Position numbers and translations under genes: made by a program. A DNA stretch of 64,000 bases. It comes from Hirudinaria manillensis (lineage: Eukaryota; Annelida; Clitellata; Hirudinida; Hirudinidae). Below the pieces are notes generated by a model. The model was given only the letters and a program-made list of their open reading frames with translations, was not told where the DNA came from and did no database searches. Shown here one piece after another: positions 23,105 to 34,600 of the stretch; within the stretch, counting starts at the first letter, position 1, and each line of letters starts with the position of its first letter. The stretch spans positions 5,403,501 through 5,467,500 of the forward strand of contig CM067526.1 of assembly GCA_034509925.1 (NCBI GenBank). The letters are read 5' to 3'.

Positions 23105-24034
23105 GTTTTTCGAAGACTTAGATTCAATTTTTTGCTATCTCGAATTTTGTTCCGAACGATCCAGCTTGTTCCTCTTGCCGCTAACATTCCCTAGAGAGAA
23201 ATCAGTGACTGTGATGCTGTTCGTGATTCCGTAATTTTCTGAGAAACGCGAGGCGTGGGTAGAGGAGTTCGAAATCTATCTTTCCAAAGACATTTGTCCT
23301 TAATCAGGCATATTACTCCTGGCGACAAGGAATTTTTGACGGATTTTGACAAGATACGTTGTTGAAAGTATGTTTCATTATTAAATAGAATTCTGTTGCC
23401 GACATACGCTGGTTTGAGATTGTTGCATTAGATCTTAAAATCGGTCTGTTCATCTTCGTTTTGAAGATTTAGTTGACTTGGTTGATGGCCGATTGAGGGA
23501 ATCCCTGCCAAGCAAATTGAAATTCCTGGACCTGATGTTCCTCAAGTGATTGAATTTACAATGTGCAGAGTTGAAATTTGTTGTCCGCTTCTATGCCTGG
23601 TCTCTTGCTACTCTATTTTAAGATATATGGAGACGACGTTTCGTCGCAATCACCAAATCAGTCTGAATTGGAATCATGCTTGTCATTCACTTGAAAAGCC
23701 CCATATCTCCGTTCAACAGTGGATGTCCAACCAGTGATCCGCATGTTCATTCGGTGAACTCTTACCTGGGTTGGTAAGAAATGGAGATGTCCTCGATTTC
23801 CTCAACGTTCGATCAACCACTAATCTTTCCCATCAGCGTGCTTCTCAGCGCGTTTGATCGTCGCTATTTTTTTTTTTTGAGGATTCTTTGTTTTAAAAGG
23901 CAGGACCTTATTGAACGACATTGAAGCCTGGAAATAAGCATGTTGTTAAAATCCTTTACCTATTGTAATAAAAGACGGAAATTAATAAATTGTTTTAATT
24001 GAACAGATATTTTTAAGTTCAATAAGTAGACGTG

Positions 24035-24082
24035 TTATTTCTTCTTTTTCAACATTTTTGTTACGACGTCATCGAAGTATTG
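24035..24082 (-). other. Conserved 15-codon tail frame, unit P4
   Basis: QYFDDVVTKMLKKKK then TAA. Differences from unit P3 include one synonymous change (ACG/ACA) and one I/V change. Confidence 0.4.
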
Positions 24083-24705
24083 CTTACGTATACATTGAAT
24101 TATTTGCATTAGTAAAGTAGTTCAAATTTATTGCCACAAATTGAGGCTAAATAATGTAATAAGAGTTGCCTCACAATATTTTCATTTCCAAAAAAAAAAA
24201 ATTAGAGACCGAAAATTTAATGGTAATAGTTTTGGGAGGAAAGCAGATCGAATAAAAGCATTTTTGTTCACGAAAAAGCATAGAGCACCTCCGTCATTGT
24301 ATATAGTTTGAACAAGACATTTCAAAAGTGATATATTTAAATGTGTTTCGGTGAAGAACCAATGCGAGCGAAACAAACGCCCCAGGAAGAAATTATTAGA
24401 TTATTGACCTTAAATAGACTCGGGATATTCCGCGCATCCTTGTTCTCTCTCGACTTAATGACCATTATTAACTTATTGAGGTTAACAGACGCTTACAGTT
24501 TGGTATATTATCGACCCGATAAGCATTCTTAAATGTCGATAAAAAAGATGAAAAGAAAGTTGTTTATTTAATATAAAACATCTGTTTTGTCGATGTTTTT
24601 TTCTAATATTTAGTAAGATTTAAATTTAAGTTAATTAACTATGCTGCTGGTTTGATGATTGGTAATTTATGCCCGCAACGATAAGAAACTGAAAATCAAG
24701 CATAT

Positions 24706-24750
24706 TGTTGGATCCCTGACATTATTTAATTAATTAATTAATTAAGTTTA
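24706..24750 (-). repeat. 45-bp LTR end fragment at an ATAT site, absent from block B
   Basis: TGTTGGATCCCTGACATTAT onward equals the reverse complement of the terminal part of the 27912-type LTR. It is preceded by ATAT (24702-24705). Block B at about 61926-61945 reads straight through with AAGCATATAAGAAATATACC, so the fragment was gained in A or lost cleanly in B. Confidence 0.75.
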
Positions 24751-25397
24751 AATATACCGATTTACTATGTTAGAAAATTTCGATTAAAAGTACGACCTTC
24801 TTTGACTTCTTAATAATAATTTTCTGATGACAACTAATCTTAAATTGTAAGTTCATAATCAAATAGGTTTAACCCTATGTTCAGCCATAACACATTAGAC
24901 TTGCAGTGTTTTAACACAAAATTATTATTAACATATTTTTCGATTTTTGTGACTAAAATTTAAATTAAGAATTCTTGGGATTACAAGCAGCAATAAAGTA
25001 AAAAAAGGAAATAATTTCTTATTAAATCAGTAACCTATTGATGATTATGGGGTGAAAATACAATTTGGAAGACATTAAACCAGGTTTAAAAGATCCAAGT
25101 GCTGAGCAGAAATCATATTTTTCATTCGAGGTTTTCATTGAAATGATCCGTGATCTGAAACATTAGATTTCTTCATTTCATCAATCCAGTCTCAATTAGT
25201 GCACTTCCCCTTCCAATAAAGTTGGTCGTTTCTTGTGCAATCAGTCAGTCACCATGGCGATACGAAACATAGTGAGATCATTCAGTCGAAACTTCGCCAT
25301 GAATATCCAAATGATTGGAAAAACCTGCTGATTCAAAATTTATCGGATATCCAGCAATCAATAAATGAATAAAGGTTATGAAATAGGTTAGGAATAT

Positions 25398-25409
25398 TGT
25401 AATAACCCG
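25398..25409 (+). repeat. 12-bp LTR terminus at an ATAT site
   Basis: TGTAATAACCCG, identical to the first 12 bases of the family 2 LTR, directly after ATAT (25394-25397). The paralogous spots in units P3 and P4 read GAATACGAACCTGTTCATGA instead. Present in both blocks (about 62580-62591 in B). Confidence 0.55.
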
Positions 25410-25629
25410 TTCATGAGTCTCTCGTTCAACATTAATAAATGAGATAATGGCGAGAATTCTTATGTTTTGAGCACGAGGTATACTTTTTTGTTGCCGCTTC
25501 ATCGATTCAGGGTGGAATGAAATTATTGTGGATATTGCTATTGACGTTGTTTTAGGCTTTCCTATAGGAGCAGTTGCTTTTGTTTTTTCCTTTGCGATTT
25601 TTCTACTCGTTGTTCCTCTATTTTGCTGT

Positions 25630-28600
25630 TCAAATCTTGCCGCTTAGGAAGTTTTTCTTGGTGTAGATCAATAAATTTTTCGCGTATTCATCCGATTCAA
25701 TTGCATATGTGTTCAAATTGAACTTTCCACTCATCGGTGGATAAATCACCTCAACGTCACCTTGGTACGGCCTCCACAACACCACCTTAAAAAGCGTCAT
25801 GAAATGTTCTTTAAAAATATCCTTTTATATTCATTTGTTTATGATTTTTATGTCCATTTTATAAAAACAAATATCAAGATGAAAGATGATAAAAGAGAAT
25901 CATTTGCTTAGCACTAAAGTACCGAATGATGTACTATTAGTCCGAGATAACGTTCAACTAGCGTCTAATTAATATCGATTAGTTTCAATCCAACTCCCCC
26001 CCCCCCCCCCAAAAAAAAAAAACGACACGACAGTGCAAGAACTAGCGAAAAAAAAGTATCCTTCGGCTTCGTTCACCTTTGACCTCCCGGAGATACTATT
26101 GAGAAAAAAGTTAGCAGTTTTTCTAAAGCTTACAAAGAACAGAGTTAACAGACGAGATAATAATGCCAAAAGTAGAGAATTGTTTTCATTCTTTTGATTC
26201 GGTTAGAACTTCACTACGTGCCAAGAAAATCAGAACAATGTCATTGTTAAGTACAATTCATGGTCAGCAAGAATATAATGAAAATAATAAGAACAAAGTC
26301 TGATAAACATTTCCTTTATTACAATAACACGAAGACTGACTTGATACCATGGATCAGATAATGATAGAGGGTGTATCGCTAAAATTATGACAAGAAAATA
26401 CCCGAGGGTTCACCAATTAGTGTGTTTTATCATTTTGAACTCGAAAAGCGTTTGACAATTAAATTAAACGTAACAGATGTAACCAATGATCGTTCAATGT
26501 TATTGTAAATATAAAGACAAATCATATTTTTTGTATTGGGGACTAAGAAAATTGTAACTTACCTGAGCAGTGTTACAAGTCGGAGCGCTTAGTGCGTAGC
26601 ATTTTAGACGATTGGTTTGATGTTTAGGCACAGATCTCGGACATTGCTGATAACGTGGTCCTAATAGCTCAGACCTCTTACCCACAGGTTTGTTTATATC
26701 AACGTCGATAGCCATCTCAATGGACCACTCTAGGGTTTTCAAGACTTGGTAAACACCCTTTTTGACGTCTTTTAAAGCTAAGTAAGTGAAGAATTTCTGC
26801 TTTCTGTACACAAACGTCAAGTTTGGTGGTGGTTTGAATTGTCTATTTGGGACGGTCCAGGTAGTCTATTAATATAATAAGTTGTTCAATTAATAATTTT
26901 GAAAATAAGCTTTTCAATTTACAAAGTAGAATCTGCAGAAAATTCGAATCAACTGATTAACAAAGCTAAAGTTTTTTTAACATTTGTGTTATGGCAACAT
27001 GTAACACTGTTTGGTCCCGGTAGCTATCGCCCATTGTTTGACACGCATTAAGTTTACATTAAAAGTACATTCTTTTATGGATTACTTGGATTCCAAGATC
27101 CAGGTGAAGAGAGGTATAACATTCAAACTGATAAATTAGTTATTAATTCATTCAGTATTCACTTCCAAATACCAATAAATTATTTCTCAATTTTCTAATT
27201 AATAGACCCAAAATTATACTGTTGAAACGATTGGGTAAAGCCTACATTAGTGTGTAAGATGTCCTCCATGAATACAGTCCTGACGATTTTATCACTCGTT
27301 GGTCCCTGAATGTCGGTTACCATAGTCGTTTCTCCGTACCAAGGAAATTGCGCGCCACTTGCATCACTTATCATGTCGTATTTTCCATTTACAAGTTCCG
27401 GAATTTCCGCACTCACTCTTTAACAGAATTAGGCAGTTGAAGAACATTAAATGATTTAAATTAATTAAAATAATTAATAAGTAATTTCACTTTTTAGCTT
27501 TTAAGAGTTACTACGTGACATTGTAAGAATCAAATATTTTATGATTAAATTAAGGAATGAAATGATAAAATTAATGAGTCATTAGAAATACACCCAAAAT
27601 GGCAGAGAAAATGGAGAATACTTACATACCCACATTACCATATACGCAAACTAGAGTCATCTCTGTACAAACTTGGATAAATCCGATTTGGGCATGAGCT
27701 CCAGGTAGGAATCTAGGAATTTCGACGGTGGCGGAAGCTCTATTTTAAAGCAATTCACTTTTAATTTTAGCAGGAAATCGTCTAATTTATTTCAAATTTG
27801 TTATTGCTTAATATATAATTTGGTTAAATTGATATTTAAAAAGAAAAAACTTTATCCCAGCAACATACAATTTCTTATTTACCATCGACTTATGTTAATT
27901 TTGTTATATATTGTTGTAACCCGGGGTCTGATGAATTAATTAACGTAAGGATATCTTTATTGGATTTAACTAATGGCAAATACGGCTGGACGATTTGGTC
28001 GATTGCTTGTCCCGACGGAACTGCCTAATGACTCGAATCGCTAGATACGACTTCGAAATAAAAGATTCTGAATATTAACTAAACTTAATTAATTAATTAA
28101 TTAATTAATTAATGTCAGGGATCCAACATTACCCCCTCCTTAAATCTGTTCGTCCCGAACAGGCTGTTCTGTTTCTCCGTGATATTTTGCTAATCGATTG
28201 CTGTGGACCACTTTCATTCTAGTCCTTGCTGACTTCTGTATGCGGTATACCACGTCGTTTATTTTCTTTATGATTCGGTATGGTCCTTCCCAATCTTTTT
28301 GTAACTTTGGCGACTTCCCTTTTCTTCGTTGGGGGTTGTATAGCCAGACTAGTTCATCTTCTTTAAAACTTACATCATTGGCTTGCCTATCGTATCTCGC
28401 TTTGGCTTGATCGCTATTAACACTTATATTTTTCCGGGCAACCTGATGTGTGTCGGCAAGTGTATTTCTTAGGCTTGAAACGTAGTCACATGCCGACTTA
28501 GGTTCTTCTGCTCTTCCGAACATCATATCGGCAGGAAGACGAATCTCCCTCCCGAATGTCATTTTCGATGGACTGATTCCTGTCGTTTTATGCACGGCTG

Positions 28601-31600
28601 TCCGGTAGGCCATAAGGAAAAGTGGTAGGTATCTGTCCCAGTCATCTTGCTGTTCACTTACCATTTTTGACAAATACTGTTCCATGGTCCTATTAAATCT
28701 CTCGACCATACCGTCCGATTGCGGATGTAATGCAGTGGTTCTTGTCTTATGGATTCCAAGGTTTTCGCATAGCTCTTGAAATATTTTCGACTCGAAATTC
28801 CTTCCTTGGTCCGAATGTAACTCTAATGGCACCCCGAATCGACTAATCCAATTATTTACGAGAGCATCAGCTACATTTTCCGCCTCCTGATTTGGCAGTG
28901 CAAACGCTTCAGTCCATTTGGTGAAGTAATCGCTGATCACTAAAATGTACCGATTTCCCTTCTTTGATGCAGGGAATGGTCCGGCAATATCCAAAGCTAT
29001 TCTTTCAAAAGGTACTCCCACATTATAAGGTTGCATTAGACCTTTAGTCTTCTTTTGAGGTCCTTTACTGGTTGCGCAATTATTGCAATTCCTACACCAC
29101 TCCTCAACGTCTTGTTTGTAGTGCAACCAGTAAAACCTCTCCCTCACCTTCCTGATGGTTTTATTCACTCCCAGGTGTCCACCTGAGGTTCCGTTATGGA
29201 ATTCTTGTAACACCTCAGAGACGCAAGATCTCGGAAGTACTATTTGAAGGTGATAGTCGGTGCCATCCTCTGTTTCCCACTTCCTATGTAGGAGTCCATT
29301 ACTAATTCTCAAGGAATCCCACTGTGCCCAATAGGACTTAGTAACTTCTCCGTGCTCCGCTATCTGTTGCCAATCTGGTTTCACCCCAGCCTCCATCCAC
29401 TGTAGTATGGGTGCAAGTGCTTCGTCTCTTAATTGTAGATCTCGTAACCCGCTTTCCGTCCAGGGTTCGGGAGCCGTGATACGAATTTGTCGACATTCTT
29501 CGGTTTCCTGTTTTTTCTCTGCGTTGTTGCAGTGTCTGCAGTTAAGTGGACAAGGACGTCGTGATAGCGCATCAGCGTTGTTGTGTATTTGACCTCTCCT
29601 GTGTTCAATATTGAACTGAAAACCCTGTAGTTTTTCAATCCACCTCGCCATCTGACCTTCTGGGTTTTTAAAGTTTAGCAGCCACCTCAGGGAGGCGTGA
29701 TCCGTTCTTAGCAAAAACGGCTGGCCCAAAAGATATTTCTGGAAATGTTTCATGGATTCTACTGCTGCTAATAATTCTCTCCGGGTCACGCAATAGTTCC
29801 TTTCCGCTTTAGACAGTGAGCGGCTATAAAATGCTAGAACTTTTTCTTCATTTTCAACTTGCTGGGAAAGAACTGCTCCGATTCCACAGTTACTGGCATC
29901 TGTATCGAGGATAAAAGGTAATCCGGGAATAGGATATGCCAGGATCGGTGCCGTTGTCATAGCTTCTTTCAGATTATCAAATGCTTTTTCACAGCTGTCG
30001 TTCCAGATAAATGGTTTGCCTTTTACAGTAAGCTCATGAAGGCTTTTTGCGATGTTTGAAAAGTTGGCAATAAATCGTCTGTAATAGGTACAAAGTCCTA
30101 AGAAGCTTTGAAGTTCCTGGATATTTTTGGGTACAGGCCAATTTTTTACTACCTCGACTTTATCTGGATCTGTACTAACACCTTCAGAAGACACGATATG
30201 GCCAAGGTATTTGACTTTTTTTTTAAAGAGTGAGCATTTCTTTGGACTCAGTTTCATGCCTGCCTCTCTAATCCTACTAAATACTTCTCGGAGGTTGTCT
30301 AAATGTTCTCCAAATGTTTTTCCGACAACAATTATGTCATCCAAATATACTAGGCATACTTTCCAATTGAGTCCCCTTAGTATATGTTCCATTAATCTTT
30401 CAAACGTCGCTGGGGCATTGCATAGCCCGAACGGCATGACAGTGAATTGCCATAGTCCTTCACCTGTCGAGAAAGCCGTTTTTTCTTTATCGTCAGGATG
30501 TAACTCCACTTGCCAGTAACCACTTTTGAGATCTAATGTGGAAAAAATTTTTGATCCCGAGAGAGTGTCTAAAGTGTCATCGATTCTAGGTAAGGGGTAG
30601 CTGTCCTTAAGTGTCATTTCGTTCAGTTTTCTATAGTCGACACAAAAACGAAGTGATCCGTCTTTCTTCTTAACGAGTACCACCGGTGAGCTCCAGGGGC
30701 TATTTGACGGTTCAATAACCCCTTGGTCTTGCATTTCTTTTATCATTTCCTTGGCGTTTGCTCTTGTAGCTAAAGGAAGTGGACGGGGGTTTTGTCGAAT
30801 GGGTTTAGCACCGGCCGTATTTATTTGATGTTGCACGAGGTTAGTCCTACCCAAAGGGCTGTCTTGTTCAGCCATTATATCCTGAAATTCGCTAAGCAGA
30901 TTTTTCGCTTGTTGATAATCTTCTTTTTGTAGAGTTTTGTCTAAATCTTTCAGGAGATTGTCCATTAATGGTTTAGACATGGTATCCCTTTTGATATGCT
31001 TATTTCCACTTCCATCTAATGTTAATATGCGTTCCACGTTCCTGCAAAGTGCGATAGGTGTTCCTGCTTTGATCTGTTGTTCCTGGTCAGATAGATTCAT
31101 TACCCTCAGTGGAACTCTGCCGGTGTTCAGCTTGACTAGTGCTCGTCCTATTAGTAGTCCTTGGCCAATGCCCGATTGATCTTCGACTGCTCCTATACCA
31201 AATTTTGTATAGTCGCCTTCTAGCCCGCCCCAAATTAAGCTTTCCGACTGTGCCGGGATGGTCTCGTTTTGTAATACTTTTACAAACGTGTCTTTGACTT
31301 CTGTACCTCCGTAGTGTAGAGGAATCTCCATTGCTCCTTGTTGAAGGGTGCCGCCCTTCATGTCAATGGAAATTCCATAGCGTCGCATGAAATCCAATCC
31401 CAGTATACATTCGTCTGTTATATTGGCTATCATAAATTCTTGTTCGAATGACTTGCCTCCTAAATCCACTGTAATAGTTGTGGTTCCTTGAACTGGCACT
31501 AATTCTCCGGTGGCTGTTTTTAGCTTGTAGTTGTTGGTCGTTACTTTACTGTTTCTTGCCAACTTTGGTTGGACAATAGAAGTAGATGCCCCTGTGTCTA

Positions 31601-34600
31601 TTACAAGATTATATTCTTTCCCTCCAATTTTCCCTTTAACCTCTAGTGATGATCCTTTTCCTAATGCTGTAACGTGAAAGACGAGTGGGGCATTTCGAGT
31701 TTGCTGAAACGATCTTTGCCCCTTAAAATTAGTAGCTTCAGGTTTTTCTGATTTATAGGGCTTTCTCCAGTGCTGCCGATTTTTGGAGAAGGTCGTTCTA
31801 CATTCTCGGGCTAAATGGCCAGGCTTGTTGCACCTGAAGCACCTTGGTCTTCTATCTACTACCTGGAATCTTAAGTTTCTTTGGGGCTTGCTGAGGTCAT
31901 TGATTTGTCGAGCTATTTTTGTAATCATCTCTCTGTCTTTGTCATTATCTTTATCTTTCTCCTTGCCTCTGTCTTCCTGAGCTTCAATTTTCTTTACATT
32001 CAAGCTTTTTTGGATTGAGGCTCTTGCCGCTTCCATGGAGATTGCAAACGCCAATGCTTCATGGCTGGCCTTTATTCCATGAATTTTTAGTGCCATTTTG
32101 GTTTCCGCATCCCTTATCCCATCAACGAAGGCGTCAGTTATAATGTTTTCAATGAAATCCGTTGACTGTCCTGGATGGGCTAAGTATGCGAGCCTTCTGA
32201 CGTCAGCTTCTAATTCTTGGAGTGATTCGCCCTGTTTTTGCGTACGGTTTTTTAATTCGTTTTTATGTACTTCCAGCATGTGGTCATTCCCAAATCTTCT
32301 TTCCATTGCTTCTGCTATTTCTGAATAGGCTTTACAGTGGAGCATTGTTTGCAAAAGCTCGGCTGCCCTTCCTCGCAGTACCATTATCAGTTCTGTTGCT
32401 TTTTCCTCTTCGGTCCACTTGTTACGTTCAGCGGCAGTTTCAAACTGATGTCTGAACACTGCCCATGGCCCTTGTCCGTCGAATAATGGTGGTCTTGTCG
32501 TTTTCTCTCTTCCATATGTCTCTGTTTTCGATTCATTGTATTTTTTAAACTTCTCTATTTCCCTCCTCTGCTCTTCTTTTAGTGCATCTAATTCTGCTTT
32601 AACCTTTCTCAGGTCGGCCATCTCCTTGGATGATCTGAGGTTGGCTACGTCCGTTTTTACCTCTTCCCGCAGAGCATCCATGGATGTCTGGAATTTGGCT
32701 GCATCAGTTTTTACCTCTTCCCGCAGAACATCCATGGATGTCTGGAATTTGGCTACGTCTGTTTTTACCTGCTCCTGTAAAACATCCATGGCTACTTGGA
32801 AGTTGGCTATATCGGATTTCACATCTGACCGCAAAGTATCCATGCCGCAAATCAATTCTGACCGCAAAACATTATTGTCTGACCGCAAAGCATCCAGGGC
32901 CTTATTGTTGGCTTCCATAGCAGTCTGAAGGGCTTCCCTTTGTTTTTCTTTTTGAACCCCAAATTCATACTCCGACGGATCGTGATTATTTTCCAAAAGC
33001 CATTCCTCGAGCCGTCCTTGTAGTTCGGCTTTTAGGCCAGTTGCATCCAGGCCTCGATTCCTTAGTTCTCGTCTCAAATCGGGAACGCGCAAATCTTCCA
33101 GTATCTTAGGTCCCATTTCTGTCGCTAAAACTCGCTGTTTTTACCTCTAGTGAATCGATATCCCTTTACGACGCTAAATCCCACTCCTGACACCAATGTT
33201 GTAACCCGGGGTCTGATGAATTAATTAACGTAAGGATATCTTTATTGGATTTAACTAATGGCAAATACGGCTGGACGATTTGGTCGATTGCTTGTCCCGA
33301 CGGAACTGCCTAATGACTCGAATCGCTAGATACGACTTCGAAATAAAAGATTCTGAATATTAACTAAACTTAATTAATTAATTAATTAATTAATTAATGT
33401 CAGGGATCCAACAATATAATACACCAAGATAAGAATTTATATTGAATTTTTAATTGATAGTATTTAAACATAAAGAAATAAAATTTTGAGCCATTTGGGC
33501 CGTAGGCCCAAATATACACTGCGATTCCAATAAAAAAACTTTTTATTGGATTTTCTTGTTCTAAATCCTGATGTTTGTTCCTTTTAATTTGGAAATGCTA
33601 TATACAAACATGTAATTCAATCAGACATACAAAATTCGACTTAGTCGCTTCAGTGGTGACTTTGCACACAGCAAAAGCCATTCATCACTCTTTCATGGAA
33701 ACATCAGTGATCGCCATAAAATCAGCTCCCTTCAACACAACTGAAGCTGAGGCATGGTTCAGAATATCATTCACAATGCTCATGCACAGATATCAGTGAG
33801 CACGACGATATTTCATCGTGACCTGACGGCCCTTCACCCGAACATCAACGCATAGACTGACACAGACAAGAGTCAATGAATTACGACGCCTTCATGTCTC
33901 AGGTAGTGAGCCAGTTTGCCAATTTACACGGAGCGGATAAGTTGCTTTAAGACATATCCACTCTCTATAAAACCGTCGCAACATCTACGTAATCTGAGAC
34001 AGATGGTCAAAAAGATTGGAACTACCGAAGACTTGGCGCGGAATTGTTTGCAAAAGTCATTGCCCAGAGATGTTGCATTAGTTATTGCCGCTCAGAAAAG
34101 CCTGGTATTAGAGGATTTGGGGAAACTATCCGATGAGCTTGTTGGACTCAAAATGAGACTCAACAATATCAATGTCAACAATGACAACTAGTACAATTAC
34201 CAACCGACGCACTCAAATATATCAAACACTGACTTTCGATCTCGAAACACTGACAAACGGTTTGGACCCATTTACCCCAAGCTAGAGACTCAAGGCCTAC
34301 CAATCTCAAATCTATTATAGCCATATCTTCTCGTCCCTGGTGCTCCTGATAAAGGGCATGTCCGAATGGTTTGCTCATGTGACGTCTCACCAGCATCCCA
34401 ATAGTCGGAAAACTAGAGACGACCCCATTACCCTCTGCATATCACTGTTTAAAATAACGAAAACTATGAATCACAAATTCTCATCCCTGGCGAACACTGG
34501 CTCTGACATATTCTTCATCATTGTTTACCGTAACAGTATACATCCGTGAAACAAACGTCCGACTCACCACTGCCAATGGGAAGGCGTTTTGATGTACGGG

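Larger units (their letters stand above)
23105..25629. other. Intergenic region between P5 end and P4 start
   Basis: No recognised gene. Upstream module on the minus strand at about 23441-23790, here with early stops, ending AACCCAG|GTAAGAG, a good splice-donor match. Lysine-tailed frame at 24035-24082. A minus-strand ORF at 24182-24376 (KCLVQTIYNDGGAL) recurs in block B, but its frame is not kept in the other units. Two tiny LTR ends are described separately. Confidence 0.5.
1..26820. repeat. Long direct repeat, block A (partner 43405-64000)
   Basis: Position 1 corresponds to 43405 and the window end corresponds to about 26823. The offset drops in steps, from about 43.3 kb to 39.3 kb to 36.5 kb, then rises to 37.2 kb, at four structural differences: the LTR junction at 45265, the deletion at 48961, the LTR junction at 51678, and the longer LINE at 57680. 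Between these the two blocks align almost base for base. Confidence 0.9.

Noticed and set aside
24182-24376. 64-codon minus-strand ORF (KCLVQTIYNDGGAL)
   Set aside because: Partly shared with other units, but the frame shifts in unit P2, and no family is recognised.
25999-26169. 66-codon minus-strand ORF with a glycine run
   Set aside because: The run is only the translation of the poly-C/poly-A tract; no conservation of the frame in P4.
28091-28115. TTAA repeats as a piggyBac target or microsatellite of interest
   Set aside because: They are part of the gypsy LTR and recur in each copy; length differences fit simple slippage.
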